Shown here in pieces: positions 24,593 to 32,389 of a stretch of 32,399 nucleotides of DNA (its first letter is position 1; each line of letters begins with the position of its first letter). Source of the stretch: Pseudomonadota bacterium (GTDB lineage Bacteria; Pseudomonadota; Gammaproteobacteria; Steroidobacterales; Steroidobacteraceae); the NCBI GenBank assembly GCA_021807675.1, contig JAKBCR010000024.1:1-32399 (forward strand). The letters are read 5' to 3'. A program made the position numbers and the translations under genes. Under the pieces are notes generated by a model. The model made no database searches. It was not told the DNA's origin and saw only the letters and a list, made by a program, of their open reading frames with translations.

Positions 24593-26853
24593 CACAGCAG
24601 ACGGTGGATCGTCGCCAGTTCATCGTTTCCGTCGCGCTCGCCGCCGGCGGAATGGCTCTTGGCATCGTGCCCGCTGCGGCGCGCGAGCGGGCTGGCGCTC
24701 AGGGGCCCTGGGCAACGGACGACCCTGGAGCGACCGAGCTCTCGCCCTGGATCGAGATCGCCCGGGACAACACGGTGACCTTCCTCGTGCCGACGCCGGA
24801 AATCGGCAACGGGGCGATGACGCAGGCCGCCATGAACATCACCGAGGAGCTGGCCTGCGACTGGTCGAGAGTGAAGGTCGAATTCTGCTCGATCCGCCGC
24901 AACTACATGGAGCACGGCGTCTACGACTCGGGCTTCCTGCCTTTCTTCGGCGGCCATGGGACCGACAAGGTGCGGATGCACCATGAGCTGCAGCTCGGAG
25001 CGAGCGCCCGCGAGCGCTTGAGGACCGCGGCTGCGCAGCACTGGGGCGTTCCGCTCGCGACGATCGAGGCGAAGGATAGCCTGCTCACCCACACTCCGAC
25101 CGGAAGACGACTCACCTATGGCGAGGTGGCCACTGCCGCAGCCAAAGTGAGGCTCGCATCCGAGCCGAAGCTGAAATCGCCGGATCAGTGGACTTTCCTC
25201 GGCAAGGCGTCGCCGAGCAAGCTCAACATCCCGCAAATCGTCACCGGCAAGGCCGTCTACGGCATCGACGTGCAGGTCCCCGGGATGGTTTACGCCGCGC
25301 TCAAGCAATCCCCGGTCCAGGGAGGCAAGCTCAAGAGCCACAAGCCCGAGGCGGTGCTCGGCATGCCCGGCGTGCGCGCCGTCGTGGTGATCGATCGCGA
25401 GAAGACCCCGGGCACTCCCGTTCCGGGCAAGGCCACGTGGGGGTACTCCACCAATCAGCTGCAGAGCGGCGTCGCCGTCATCGCGGATCACTACTGGCAG
25501 GCGAAGACCGCGCTCGATGCCCTGCCCGTCGAGTGGGATGCGGGTCCGGGTGCGAAATGGGACACTGTCGAGCAGATATACGGGGCAGCGCGGGCCCTCC
25601 ATGACCGTCCGGGCGGCAAGGTTCTGCGCGAGTCGGGCAATGTTGATTCCGTCACGGACGGGCGGACGGTACAAGGAACGTATTCGACGCCGTACTGCGA
25701 GAATGCGGCTATGGAGCCGCTGAACGGCACCGCCGTCGTCACGAAGGATGGCGCCGAGATATGGTGCCCGACTCAGGACCTGCTGCAGGCCTACTGGGTC
25801 GCGATAGACGAAAGTGGCATGCGTCCTGAAAAGGTCAGATTGCATGAGTGCTACGTCGGGGGCGCCTACGGCAGAAGAACACAGGCCGACGACGTGCGTG
25901 TCGTCATCGCCATTGCCAGGGAATACCCCGGCGTTGCGGTGAAGACGATCTGGTCCCGCGAAGAATGCTTTCAGCAGGGTCGCTACCGCACCCCGATCAC
26001 GACGCAGTTCAAGGCGGTGCTCGATGAGCGAGGCTACCCGCGCGCGGTGACCGGCAAGGCCGTCTTCGTCGGGACTCATCCGCTCTTCCAGCTGCCGCTC
26101 GGATATTCCGACGTACCGTACTTCACGAGCGGCATCATCCCGAATGTCCGCCTTTCCGCGGCGAGCCTGCCTGTCAACATTCTCGACGGGGCCTTCCGCG
26201 GACCCTGTTACAACTCGCACGCGTTCCTGGTCGAGACCTTCATCGACGAATGCGCCGCGGCCGCCGGCATCGACCCGCTCGAGTACCGCCTCCATCTCGT
26301 CTCCCGATGGGACAAGTCGTGGGGCGACTGCCTGCGCGTGGCGGCCGAGAAGGCGGCCTGGGGCCGGCCCCTCCCCCCGGGAGAAGGAAGAGGAATCGCC
26401 ATCACGAGCTGGCCGAACGGCGCGATACACAATTTTGGAACGATCATCTGCGCCGTGGCGCACGTGAAGGTCACTCGCCGCGGGGAGCTCGAGGTCAAGC
26501 AACTCGACTACGCCTTCGATTGCGGCCGCGTCGCCAACCATGACGCCGTGCGTGCCCAAATCCAGGGTGGCGCGATCTTCGGCATGAACGTAGCCTTGAA
26601 CGAGCAGCTCACCGTCAAAGCCGGTGAGATCGTCGAGCGGAATTTCGACCACTATCCGATGCTGCGGCTCGGGGACAAGCTGCCGCAGGTCAACGTCCAC
26701 TTCGATGCGCTGTCCGGTTACAAGCGCTGGGACATCATCGGTGAGTCACCCGTCGGTCCCGTCGGGCCGGCAATCGGCAATGCGATTTTCCGCGCCACGG
26801 GCAAGCGACTGCGCACCACTCCGTTTCGCGATCACGACCTGAGCTGGACCTGA
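24589..26853 (+). CDS. iorB: Molybdenum hydroxylase large subunit (IorB-like), Tat-exported
   Basis: A 754-aa molybdopterin-binding subunit of the isoquinoline 1-oxidoreductase beta type, which binds molybdopterin cytosine dinucleotide in related enzymes. The N-terminus has a twin-arginine signal, [15 protein letters not shown], so the IorA-IorB complex is probably folded in the cytoplasm and exported together. Family segments include [13 protein letters not shown], the dioxo-molybdenum loop VGGAYGRR, and the C-terminal [17 protein letters not shown] carrying the candidate catalytic Glu. It lacks a cytochrome c domain, unlike some aldehyde dehydrogenase complexes; the heme domains of the neighbouring PQQ dehydrogenases or a separate cytochrome may take the electrons. 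It is likely an aldehyde oxidase or N-heterocycle hydroxylase. Confidence 0.93.
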   Translation: MTQQTVDRRQFIVSVALAAGGMALGIVPAAARERAGAQGPWATDDPGATELSPWIEIARDNTVTFLVPTPEIGNGAMTQAAMNITEELACDWSRVKVEFCSIRRNYMEHGVYDSGFLPFFGGHGTDKVRMHHELQLGASARERLRTAAAQHWGVPLATIEAKDSLLTHTPTGRRLTYGEVATAAAKVRLASEPKLKSPDQWTFLGKASPSKLNIPQIVTGKAVYGIDVQVPGMVYAALKQSPVQGGKLKSHKPEAVLGMPGVRAVVVIDREKTPGTPVPGKATWGYSTNQLQSGVAVIADHYWQAKTALDALPVEWDAGPGAKWDTVEQIYGAARALHDRPGGKVLRESGNVDSVTDGRTVQGTYSTPYCENAAMEPLNGTAVVTKDGAEIWCPTQDLLQAYWVAIDESGMRPEKVRLHECYVGGAYGRRTQADDVRVVIAIAREYPGVAVKTIWSREECFQQGRYRTPITTQFKAVLDERGYPRAVTGKAVFVGTHPLFQLPLGYSDVPYFTSGIIPNVRLSAASLPVNILDGAFRGPCYNSHAFLVETFIDECAAAAGIDPLEYRLHLVSRWDKSWGDCLRVAAEKAAWGRPLPPGEGRGIAITSWPNGAIHNFGTIICAVAHVKVTRRGELEVKQLDYAFDCGRVANHDAVRAQIQGGAIFGMNVALNEQLTVKAGEIVERNFDHYPMLRLGDKLPQVNVHFDALSGYKRWDIIGESPVGPVGPAIGNAIFRATGKRLRTTPFRDHDLSWT

Positions 26854-26867
26854 TCGACGCGCCGCCT

Positions 26868-26884
26868 CGCCCGCGCCGCGGGCG
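26868..26884. terminator. Hairpin downstream of iorB
   Basis: A 7-bp perfect stem, CGCCCGC/GCGGGCG, with a GCC loop, starts 15 bp after the iorB stop in the gap before the convergent dioxygenase gene. A weak T-tract (CTTTTC) follows about 12 bp later. Terminator function is likely but not certain. Confidence 0.45.
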
Positions 26885-26983
26885 GGCGCGCTCGAGCTTT
26901 TCGGTCCGCCCCTGTCGCGCGCGTTTTGGGCCTCACGGCCACGCCCGCAGTCGGGGATGGACCCTACGCTACCGCACCTGCAT

Positions 26984-27838
26984 TCAGGCGAGGCTCGGAA
27001 AGCGGTCCTCGGGAAGCGGCTCGTTGATCTTCATGCCGGTATGGTCGAACGCCTCGGCGGGCGCCCCGGTCCAACAGGCATCCACCGGCTGCACGAGCAT
27101 CAGATACGCCCACCGTGGCCGGTTCGTGACGTTTGAGCCGGCGCCGTGCACCGTCATGTGCGAATGCACCGTGACATCGCCAGCGGCATACACCATGGGC
27201 TCCGACACCCCCAACTCAGTGCGCAGGTTCGGATAGATATCCAACAGATCCTCGCCCTTCTGATAGGTCCGGTAATTGCCCAGCACACCGAGACGGTGGG
27301 AACCGCTCACGAAGGACATGGTTCCGAACTCCGGACCGTAGTCCTCCAGCGCGAGCCAGAAAGTCATCCCTCCCGAGCGATCCACCGAGAAATTGATGAA
27401 GTCCTGATGGAAGCTGGTCGGTCCGTTACCACCGTGCCTCGCGGCCTTCGAGGAGGGGAGCTTGGGAGCGTAGAAGTCGGAGAAATACCGGACTCCCACC
27501 GGCTTGGCGCGATTCATCAGCAACTTCGCGTTCCGGCCGACGTGATCGATCAGCGACCGGACCGGCGGATTCGCCAGGCCGCCACCATACTCCGCGTTGA
27601 AATAGGCGATCTTCTTCTCGACACCGGGAGCCAGCGTCTCGATGACGGCATTGCTGTCGGCATCCTCGCCCATCTGCTTGAGAGCGGTGTTGAGTATGAT
27701 CCGCACCATCTCCGGGCGCACGAAGCCTTTCAGCTTGACCCAACCGTGCTCCACGTAATGAGCGACCTCGCCAGGGGTAACGGGCCGGCAAGGTCCGGCA
27801 CCGATGTCGCCTGTTTCTTTCCGCACCGCGCTTTGCAT
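26984..27838 (-). CDS. Phytanoyl-CoA dioxygenase (PhyH) family protein
   Basis: A 284-aa Fe(II)/2-oxoglutarate-dependent oxygenase of the PhyH type. The iron-binding triad is visible as His144-x-Asp146 in FHQDFINF and His231 in MTVHGAGSN, with Arg242 (RPRWAY) a likely 2-oxoglutarate anchor. The domain fills the protein from GWVKLKGFV (about 32-40) to the C-terminus. GGGA lies seven bases before the ATG. It is expressed alone, converging on iorAB, with a long upstream region. It probably hydroxylates a substrate or CoA ester in the pathway. Confidence 0.9.
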   Translation of the reverse strand: MQSAVRKETGDIGAGPCRPVTPGEVAHYVEHGWVKLKGFVRPEMVRIILNTALKQMGEDADSNAVIETLAPGVEKKIAYFNAEYGGGLANPPVRSLIDHVGRNAKLLMNRAKPVGVRYFSDFYAPKLPSSKAARHGGNGPTSFHQDFINFSVDRSGGMTFWLALEDYGPEFGTMSFVSGSHRLGVLGNYRTYQKGEDLLDIYPNLRTELGVSEPMVYAAGDVTVHSHMTVHGAGSNVTNRPRWAYLMLVQPVDACWTGAPAEAFDHTGMKINEPLPEDRFPSLA

Positions 27839-28200
27839 AGGAAATCCCGTGAAGATGATCTACAGTTCGAAAAAGAAGCTCGAATAACGATACCACCGCT
27901 GCGAGCGGAACGGGGCCGAGACCCCGTGAAGTGTATTCCACCCTATCGACTCCCGGGTGCCCCCGGGGGAAGCGCGCATGGTCCACGGCGGCACTTTACC
28001 CAGGAGCGCTGGATCCGGGCAGATCGCCTGGAGCGATCCGCAACGTCAAGCGCCTCAACGCTTGACGGCCCCGAAGGGGCGAGGCCCAGGACGAGCCGAG
28101 TAACGCACCGCCTCGCGCTGCGGCGGCGGGGCACATCCTGTGTCTGGGGTAGCGCCCGCGCCGCTTCATGATTTCGGGGTCGACATCGGTCGCCGGGCAC
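27839..28200 (-). other. Leader and structured region upstream of the PhyH-like gene
   Basis: No gene is evident in these 362 bases. Near the gene lie an inverted repeat, ACGGGG-N6-CCCCGT (27910-27927), and TCGATAGG on the minus strand (27942-27949), the same octamer seen twice at 12054-12082. Further upstream is the repeat-plus-hairpin block at 28005-28080. This may be a promoter with a structured untranslated leader, or a repeat element inserted between the SMP-30-like and PhyH-like genes. Confidence 0.4.
28005..28080. repeat. Dispersed repeat copy 3 followed by three hairpins
   Basis: AGCGCTGGATCCGGGCA (28005-28021) is identical to 13034-13050. It is followed without pause by three perfect stem-loops: GATCGC-CTGGA-GCGATC (28022-28038), CGTCAAGCG-CCTCAA-CGCTTGACG (28044-28067, 9 bp) and GCCCC-GAA-GGGGC (28068-28080). 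This is compatible with a REP-like mobile repeat, a structured small RNA or a terminator array. Confidence 0.5.
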
Positions 28201-29091
28201 CTATTGTGAGTGATCCCGCAGGCACAGGCGTGTGCGCGGCACCGCAAGGCCTGGCACCTCCACGCGGCCGTGAAACACGCATGCCTCGCGAGGCGGAGAA
28301 ACGCCCTTCAGCAGCGCATCGATGCCCTCGTTGCCCGCCGTCGTGACATAAAGGTCACGCCCATCCGTGCCGCCGAAGCACAGGCTCGTCACCGCCTTGT
28401 GTGGCACCGCAACGCGCTCGGCGGGCGTCCCATCCGGCAGGTACCGAATGAGCTCGCCCGAGGTGAAATACGCTATCCATACGGCGCCTTCCGAATCGAT
28501 GGCGAGGCCATCGCAATCTTCCTTCGAGGAGAAAGGAGTCCGATTACTGAGACTACCGTCCGTGAGCACGTCGTAGACAAACGTCCCGAGAAGGCTTTCG
28601 TTGTGGTAAAGACGCCGCCCGTCCGGACTGAATCCGATTCCGTTCGAGAACTTCAGACCCTCCCGCAGCTGCTGCACGCTCCCCTGCGGTGACAGCCTGT
28701 ACAGCGTCGTGAGTGAAGGCGGCTGCCCATACTCTCCTGCGCGGCTCAATGTCCCGAAGTAGAGGCCGCCTTCGCGGTCCGGGCACATGTCGTTCACGCC
28801 CGGGAGTGGCTTGCCCTCGATGGAGCCGAGCAACACACCCGACTCGCCGGTGTCCGGCCTCAGCCAGGTGAGACCTGCCTTGCCACCGCAAATGACGGCC
28901 CCGTCGTCATTGAACACCACGCCGCCGATGTGCTTCGAGCTCTGCAGAAACACGTCGACCTTCCCGTCCGGCCGCAACCGGTAAAGGCCGCCGAGCAGCA
29001 GATCCGTGAACCAGAGCATGCCCCCGTCGCAGCGCGGCGCCTCGAGAAAGCAGTAAGGCGAGGCAACGGACGTGAATTGGGCGCTATTCAC
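28201..29091 (-). CDS. SMP-30/gluconolactonase family protein
   Basis: A 296-aa six-bladed beta-propeller of the SMP-30/gluconolactonase/LRE family, which hydrolyses lactones with one divalent metal. Probable metal ligands are Glu17 (FLEAPR), Asn100 (PGVNDM), Asn150 (SNGIGFSPDG) and Asp194 (DCDGLAID). There is no signal peptide. The start is a GTG at 29091, one base after the TAG stop of the preceding CMD-like gene, showing tight coupling. It is third in the P450 3, CMD-like, SMP-30 operon, and a lactone formed after oxygenation is a plausible substrate. Confidence 0.9.
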   Translation of the reverse strand: MNSAQFTSVASPYCFLEAPRCDGGMLWFTDLLLGGLYRLRPDGKVDVFLQSSKHIGGVVFNDDGAVICGGKAGLTWLRPDTGESGVLLGSIEGKPLPGVNDMCPDREGGLYFGTLSRAGEYGQPPSLTTLYRLSPQGSVQQLREGLKFSNGIGFSPDGRRLYHNESLLGTFVYDVLTDGSLSNRTPFSSKEDCDGLAIDSEGAVWIAYFTSGELIRYLPDGTPAERVAVPHKAVTSLCFGGTDGRDLYVTTAGNEGIDALLKGVSPPREACVFHGRVEVPGLAVPRTRLCLRDHSQ

Positions 29092-29092
29092 G

Positions 29093-29440
29093 CTACTGAC
29101 CCTTTTGCGGGCCAGCGGCCCCCGATTCCTCGAACACGCCCTTGGCGACCGCGACGGCAGTGTTCGCGCATGGCCAACCGGCGTAGAAGGCGACGTGAGT
29201 GATCATCTCGATGAGCTCCTCTCGGCGCACGCCGTTCTCCAGCGCCCTGCGCATGTGGAACGGCAGCTCATTGGTTCTGTAGAGCGCGATCAGCGTCACG
29301 ACGGTGATGAGACTGCGGTCGCGCGGGGAGAGCTCAGGCCTTGCCCAGACGTCCCCGAACAGAACCTCATCCGTGATCTCGGCGAGCTTGGGCGCGATCT
29401 GGCCAAAGGCCTTCCGCGCTGCATCGGTTTTTCCAGTCAT
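29093..29440 (-). CDS. Carboxymuconolactone decarboxylase-like protein number 2
   Basis: A 115-aa protein close in size and sequence to gamma-carboxymuconolactone decarboxylases. It contains LSPRDRSLITVVTLIAL, NELPFHMRRALENG and THVAFYAGWPCANTA, the standard helices with the conserved His of the active-site region. The start is the ATG at 29440, with AGGAG seven bases upstream; the open frame extends further but without support. It lies 37 bp after P450 number 3 and is coupled to the SMP-30-like gene. Proximity to a lactonase suggests a lactone or decarboxylation step, but CMD-like proteins in such loci often have unknown roles. Confidence 0.9.
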   Translation of the reverse strand: MTGKTDAARKAFGQIAPKLAEITDEVLFGDVWARPELSPRDRSLITVVTLIALYRTNELPFHMRRALENGVRREELIEMITHVAFYAGWPCANTAVAVAKGVFEESGAAGPQKGQ

Positions 29441-29477
29441 GAAGTGGCTCCTCTTGGTGGAAGGACGCGCGAGCAGG

Positions 29478-30716
29478 TCAGCCCGGGCATTCGCCCGCCA
29501 ACGGGGCGGGAGTGAACTCGATGGGCAGACCGCGAATGCCCCAGACGCCCGGGAAGGGTCGCCAGCCGAGCGGCCCCGGCGATCGGGGGTTGGTGATCCT
29601 TCGCGCAATCAGGTGCAGGCCCTCCTCGAGCTGCGCTCGAGCGATGAACTGGCCGAGACACATGTGAGCCCCCAGGGCGAACCCGAGATGCGGATTCTTG
29701 CGGACCCGGTCGGGCTGAAAATCGTCCGCGTCGTCGGCCGCGAGCGGATCGCGCCCGATGATGCTCCACGGAAACCAGAGATTGGTGCCGGCGGGCATGA
29801 GCACGCCGCGGTAAGCGATATCCTCGGTCAGCAGCCGGTTGGTGGTGGTCGTGCTGTGAAAGCGCATCGTCTCGTCGACCACTTTGCGGCAGAAGGACAG
29901 ATCCTGTGCGCAGCGCGCATAGATCTGAGGCCTGCCCACGATCTCATACATGATGAGGGTAAGCACGTTCTTGGATGTGTCGAATCCCGCGACGAAGAGG
30001 AAGATCAGCAAATCGGCCAGCTCGCGCTGGCTCAAGCCCCCGTCCGCCTTTGCCTGCAGCAAGACATCGAGCAGGTCTTCGGCTTCCCGCAGCCGCTTCC
30101 CCCGAGCTCGCTCCTCGATGAGCCGATGGACGAACTCATCGAGGACCTGCGTCGCCCGCTCGAGAGCCCCGAGGATTTGCGGATCCATGCTGACGCTCAA
30201 TCCCAGAGCCTCGAGCGAGGACTTGAGACTCGGGATTGCTTCCGGCGGCGCGCCGATCAGATTGCACATCACCGTGATGGGAAAGAAGGAGGCGAATTCC
30301 TCGAAGTCGAATGCCCCCCTCGGCGCCCACTCATCCAACAGTCTCGCGATGACCTCGCGCATGAGCGGGCGATGCTCGCTCGCCCGCCTGGGGCTGAATG
30401 CCGGAGCCAGTATCTCGCGCAGCCGGGCGTGCGCCGGCCCCGACTGGCTGAGGATGTGACGCTCCTGAAACCGCCCCCAGGGAGTGCCCTGAGCCCCCAT
30501 GACCTCCACGAGCTTGTCGTAGGGCGTGCGCATCTTGTGCTCCATGCGAAAGAGATCGCGCACCGCCTCGTAGAGGGTTACGATCGGCCCGAACTTCCAC
30601 CTCGCAAGCCAGGAATGCCGCCGGCGGGCCGCCGCGAAATGCGCCGCGGGATCCTTCGCGAAGGAGGCTTCCTCCATGGGAAGATACGGAAGGTCGAGCT
30701 CAGCGAGGGGTGTCAT
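29478..30716 (-). CDS. Cytochrome P450 number 3
   Basis: Soluble class I P450 of 412 aa, paralogous to the gene at 17053-18303 along its length. I-helix motif AGFDTS, ExxR in DETMR, heme loop FALGAHMCLG with Cys353. The heme loop has Leu in place of the usual Gly/Arg two residues after Phe, a tolerated change. The start is the ATG at 30716; an upstream TTG at 30752 is less likely. It is first of an operon with CMD-like and SMP-30-like genes and diverges from a TetR gene. A TTGAAA box with possible -10 elements 15-17 bp away is visible upstream on this strand. Confidence 0.95.
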   Translation of the reverse strand: MTPLAELDLPYLPMEEASFAKDPAAHFAAARRRHSWLARWKFGPIVTLYEAVRDLFRMEHKMRTPYDKLVEVMGAQGTPWGRFQERHILSQSGPAHARLREILAPAFSPRRASEHRPLMREVIARLLDEWAPRGAFDFEEFASFFPITVMCNLIGAPPEAIPSLKSSLEALGLSVSMDPQILGALERATQVLDEFVHRLIEERARGKRLREAEDLLDVLLQAKADGGLSQRELADLLIFLFVAGFDTSKNVLTLIMYEIVGRPQIYARCAQDLSFCRKVVDETMRFHSTTTTNRLLTEDIAYRGVLMPAGTNLWFPWSIIGRDPLAADDADDFQPDRVRKNPHLGFALGAHMCLGQFIARAQLEEGLHLIARRITNPRSPGPLGWRPFPGVWGIRGLPIEFTPAPLAGECPG

Positions 30717-30762
30717 TCTTGGCGCACCGCGTGACTGCCGAAGGTTTCCCAACCATGCCTCC

Positions 30763-30776
30763 GATACTATAATATC
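30763..30776. promoter_or_regulatory. Candidate TetR operator overlapping divergent promoters
   Basis: GATACTATAATATC is a 14-bp palindrome with a single mismatched pair. It contains TATAAT (30768-30773), a perfect -10 hexamer reading toward the TetR gene, with only a weak -35 (TTTCCC, 17 bp away). On the other strand it overlaps the -10 region of the P450 number 3 promoter (TTGAAA upstream). A repressor bound here could block both genes. Operator function is inferred from position and symmetry. Confidence 0.5.
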
Positions 30777-30802
30777 ACCTCGCGGGTTTCAATTTTCGGA
30801 GG

Positions 30803-31582
30803 ATGGAGAATTTCAGCGTGCCAAGCTCAAATCCCCTGACGAGCCCACTGACGGACTGGATGGGATTCCTCGGCCGATCCGCGACAGGCAAGTTGAAGCG
30901 ACCGGTGAGAAGGAAGCGTTATGGCCGCGGCCGACCCCGGCGGGATGAGATCGAGCAACGCGATCATGACCTGCTCGTCGGAGCGCTCGATCATTTCCTC
31001 GAGAAAGGCTACGCAGGCGCCACCGTCGATGCGATCACCCACTCCCTCGGGATGGCCAAGCGGACCGTGTACGCCCGCTACGGCGACAAGCATGGCCTCT
31101 TCAAAGCCGCCTTGCAGCGCGCGATCGACGATTGGGTGGTCCCGCTCGATCAGCTGCAGGCGCTCGAGTGTGCCGATCTCGAGGAGACGCTTCTCGGGAT
31201 CTCGCGGATCCTCGTTGCGAGGATGATGAGCCCCGCCGGCCTGCGATTGATACGGATCACCAACGCGGAGTCCTATCGCATGCCGGAAATCGGCGCCTAC
31301 ATCTACAACCAGGGCGGCCGACAGATCATTCTCCATCTGAGCGATCTCTTCCGCCGCCGCATGGCGCCCGATCCCACCGATATGCCGGACCTCGAGGACC
31401 TGGCGATGACGTTTCTCAACGTCATGCTGGGCCCGGCCCGCCTCAACGCGTGGGGCCTCGTGCCGGATGCCGCCGCGGTGGAGAAGCTCACCCGGCAGCG
31501 CCTGCGCATGTTTCTGCTCGGAGCCCTGCCGCGACGTCACCGTCCACGGCCGTCACCGTCGAAGACGCCGCGACGGCAATGA
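30803..31582 (+). CDS. TetR/AcrR-family transcriptional regulator
   Basis: A 259-aa one-component regulator with an N-terminal TetR helix-turn-helix: ALDHFLEKGYAGATVDAI, then HSLGMAKRTVYARYGDKHGL. The C-terminal helical ligand domain resembles the AefR-like group. The first 50 residues are a basic, low-complexity extension (RPVRRKRYGRGRPRRDE), longer than usual. The ATG at 30803 directly abuts GGAGG, which is too close; a GTG at 30818 with GGAG nine bases upstream is an alternative start. It diverges from the P450 3 operon and probably represses it and itself through the palindrome at 30763-30776. Confidence 0.9.
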   Translation: MENFSVPSSNPLTSPLTDWMGFLGRSATGKLKRPVRRKRYGRGRPRRDEIEQRDHDLLVGALDHFLEKGYAGATVDAITHSLGMAKRTVYARYGDKHGLFKAALQRAIDDWVVPLDQLQALECADLEETLLGISRILVARMMSPAGLRLIRITNAESYRMPEIGAYIYNQGGRQIILHLSDLFRRRMAPDPTDMPDLEDLAMTFLNVMLGPARLNAWGLVPDAAAVEKLTRQRLRMFLLGALPRRHRPRPSPSKTPRRQ

Positions 31583-31697
31583 GCCTGGCACGCGATCAGA
31601 GCCGCATCCGCTCACTGGCTCCCTGCGCGCCGCGCGTCGGGTGTATCGAGCCCTCCTGCATGCTCTTCAACACCACTGGATCTCACGAGGCCCTCCA

Positions 31698-32231
31698 ATG
31701 CTTCCACTGCCTTTTCCTGATCGCGGATTCATGCAATTTTGCTGGCTGGTACCGGATCTCGATGCCGCCATGGCGGCCTGGACCCGCCACTGCGGAGTCG
31801 GGCCGTTTTTCCGCTTCGACCAGGTCGCCTACGAGAAGCCCAACTACCGCGGCACGGCCTCGGGCAATGCCGACATCACGGCCGCCATCGCCCAAGCCGG
31901 CGACGTGCAGATCGAGCTCGTCTGCGTCAGGGACAAAAAGCCTTCGATCTGGCAGGAAGGTCCCACTGCCGGCAGGTCCGGCTTTCATCACGCCGCGATC
32001 TACTGTCAGGATTACGATGCGACCATGGCCTCCTACGCCAAGGCCGGCTCCGAAGTCATTTTCACGGGGCTCATGATGGGCTTTCGCGTCGGCTGGATCG
32101 ACGCCGTGAGCACTCTCGGCTTCTTCGTCGAGCTGATCGAGGCCAACCCGGTTGCGGAAGGCATTTTCGGCAAGTTCCGCCAGGCGGCCGAGAACTGGGA
32201 TGGAACGGATCCGGTTCGCCGGCTCGGCTGA
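31698..32231 (+). CDS. VOC (glyoxalase/bleomycin-resistance) family protein
   Basis: A 177-aa vicinal-oxygen-chelate protein with two beta-alpha-beta-beta-beta modules. Candidate metal ligands are Gln13 (FMQFCW), a Glu in DVQIELVC, a His in SGFHHAAIY and a Glu in GFFVELIEAN, resembling glyoxalase I/methylmalonyl-CoA epimerase sites with Gln at the first position. The ATG at 31698 has GAGG seven bases upstream. It lies 115 bp downstream of the TetR gene and may be co-transcribed. Isomerase, epimerase or ring-cleaving dioxygenase activity are all possible for the family. Confidence 0.86.
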   Translation: MLPLPFPDRGFMQFCWLVPDLDAAMAAWTRHCGVGPFFRFDQVAYEKPNYRGTASGNADITAAIAQAGDVQIELVCVRDKKPSIWQEGPTAGRSGFHHAAIYCQDYDATMASYAKAGSEVIFTGLMMGFRVGWIDAVSTLGFFVELIEANPVAEGIFGKFRQAAENWDGTDPVRRLG

Positions 32232-32251
32232 GGGCTCGGCCCGCGGCCGCA

Positions 32252-32280
32252 GGAGGGCGCTGTCGCCGCAGCGCCCCTCC
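32252..32280 (+). terminator. Probable terminator after the VOC gene
   Basis: Stem GGAGG-GCGCTG pairs with CAGCGC-C-CCTCC (one bulged C), loop TCGCCG, 20 bp downstream of the VOC stop codon. No T-run follows; C-rich sequence comes instead. Position and stability favour termination. Confidence 0.5.
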
Positions 32281-32389
32281 CCCCCTTCGGTGTCACCGCG
32301 ACGGATCGCGCACTGCGCCGAGCCGGCCGGCATCTCGTGCTTTGACCGCGCCCAGGGCACGCCGTTACGCGCTTCGGAGGAGAAATCGA

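Noticed and set aside
27986-28247. Short minus-strand frames (up to 186 codons) between the SMP-30-like and PhyH-like genes
   Set aside because: They run through hairpins or the PhyH gene in another frame and are basic, low-complexity sequences with no ribosome sites or recognisable domains.
32335-32345. TCGTGCTTTGA upstream of the right-edge gene, resembling the TGTGCTTTACT half of the shared promoter block
   Set aside because: The TCGGGAC half is absent at the required 20-bp distance, so this is a partial match that chance can explain.
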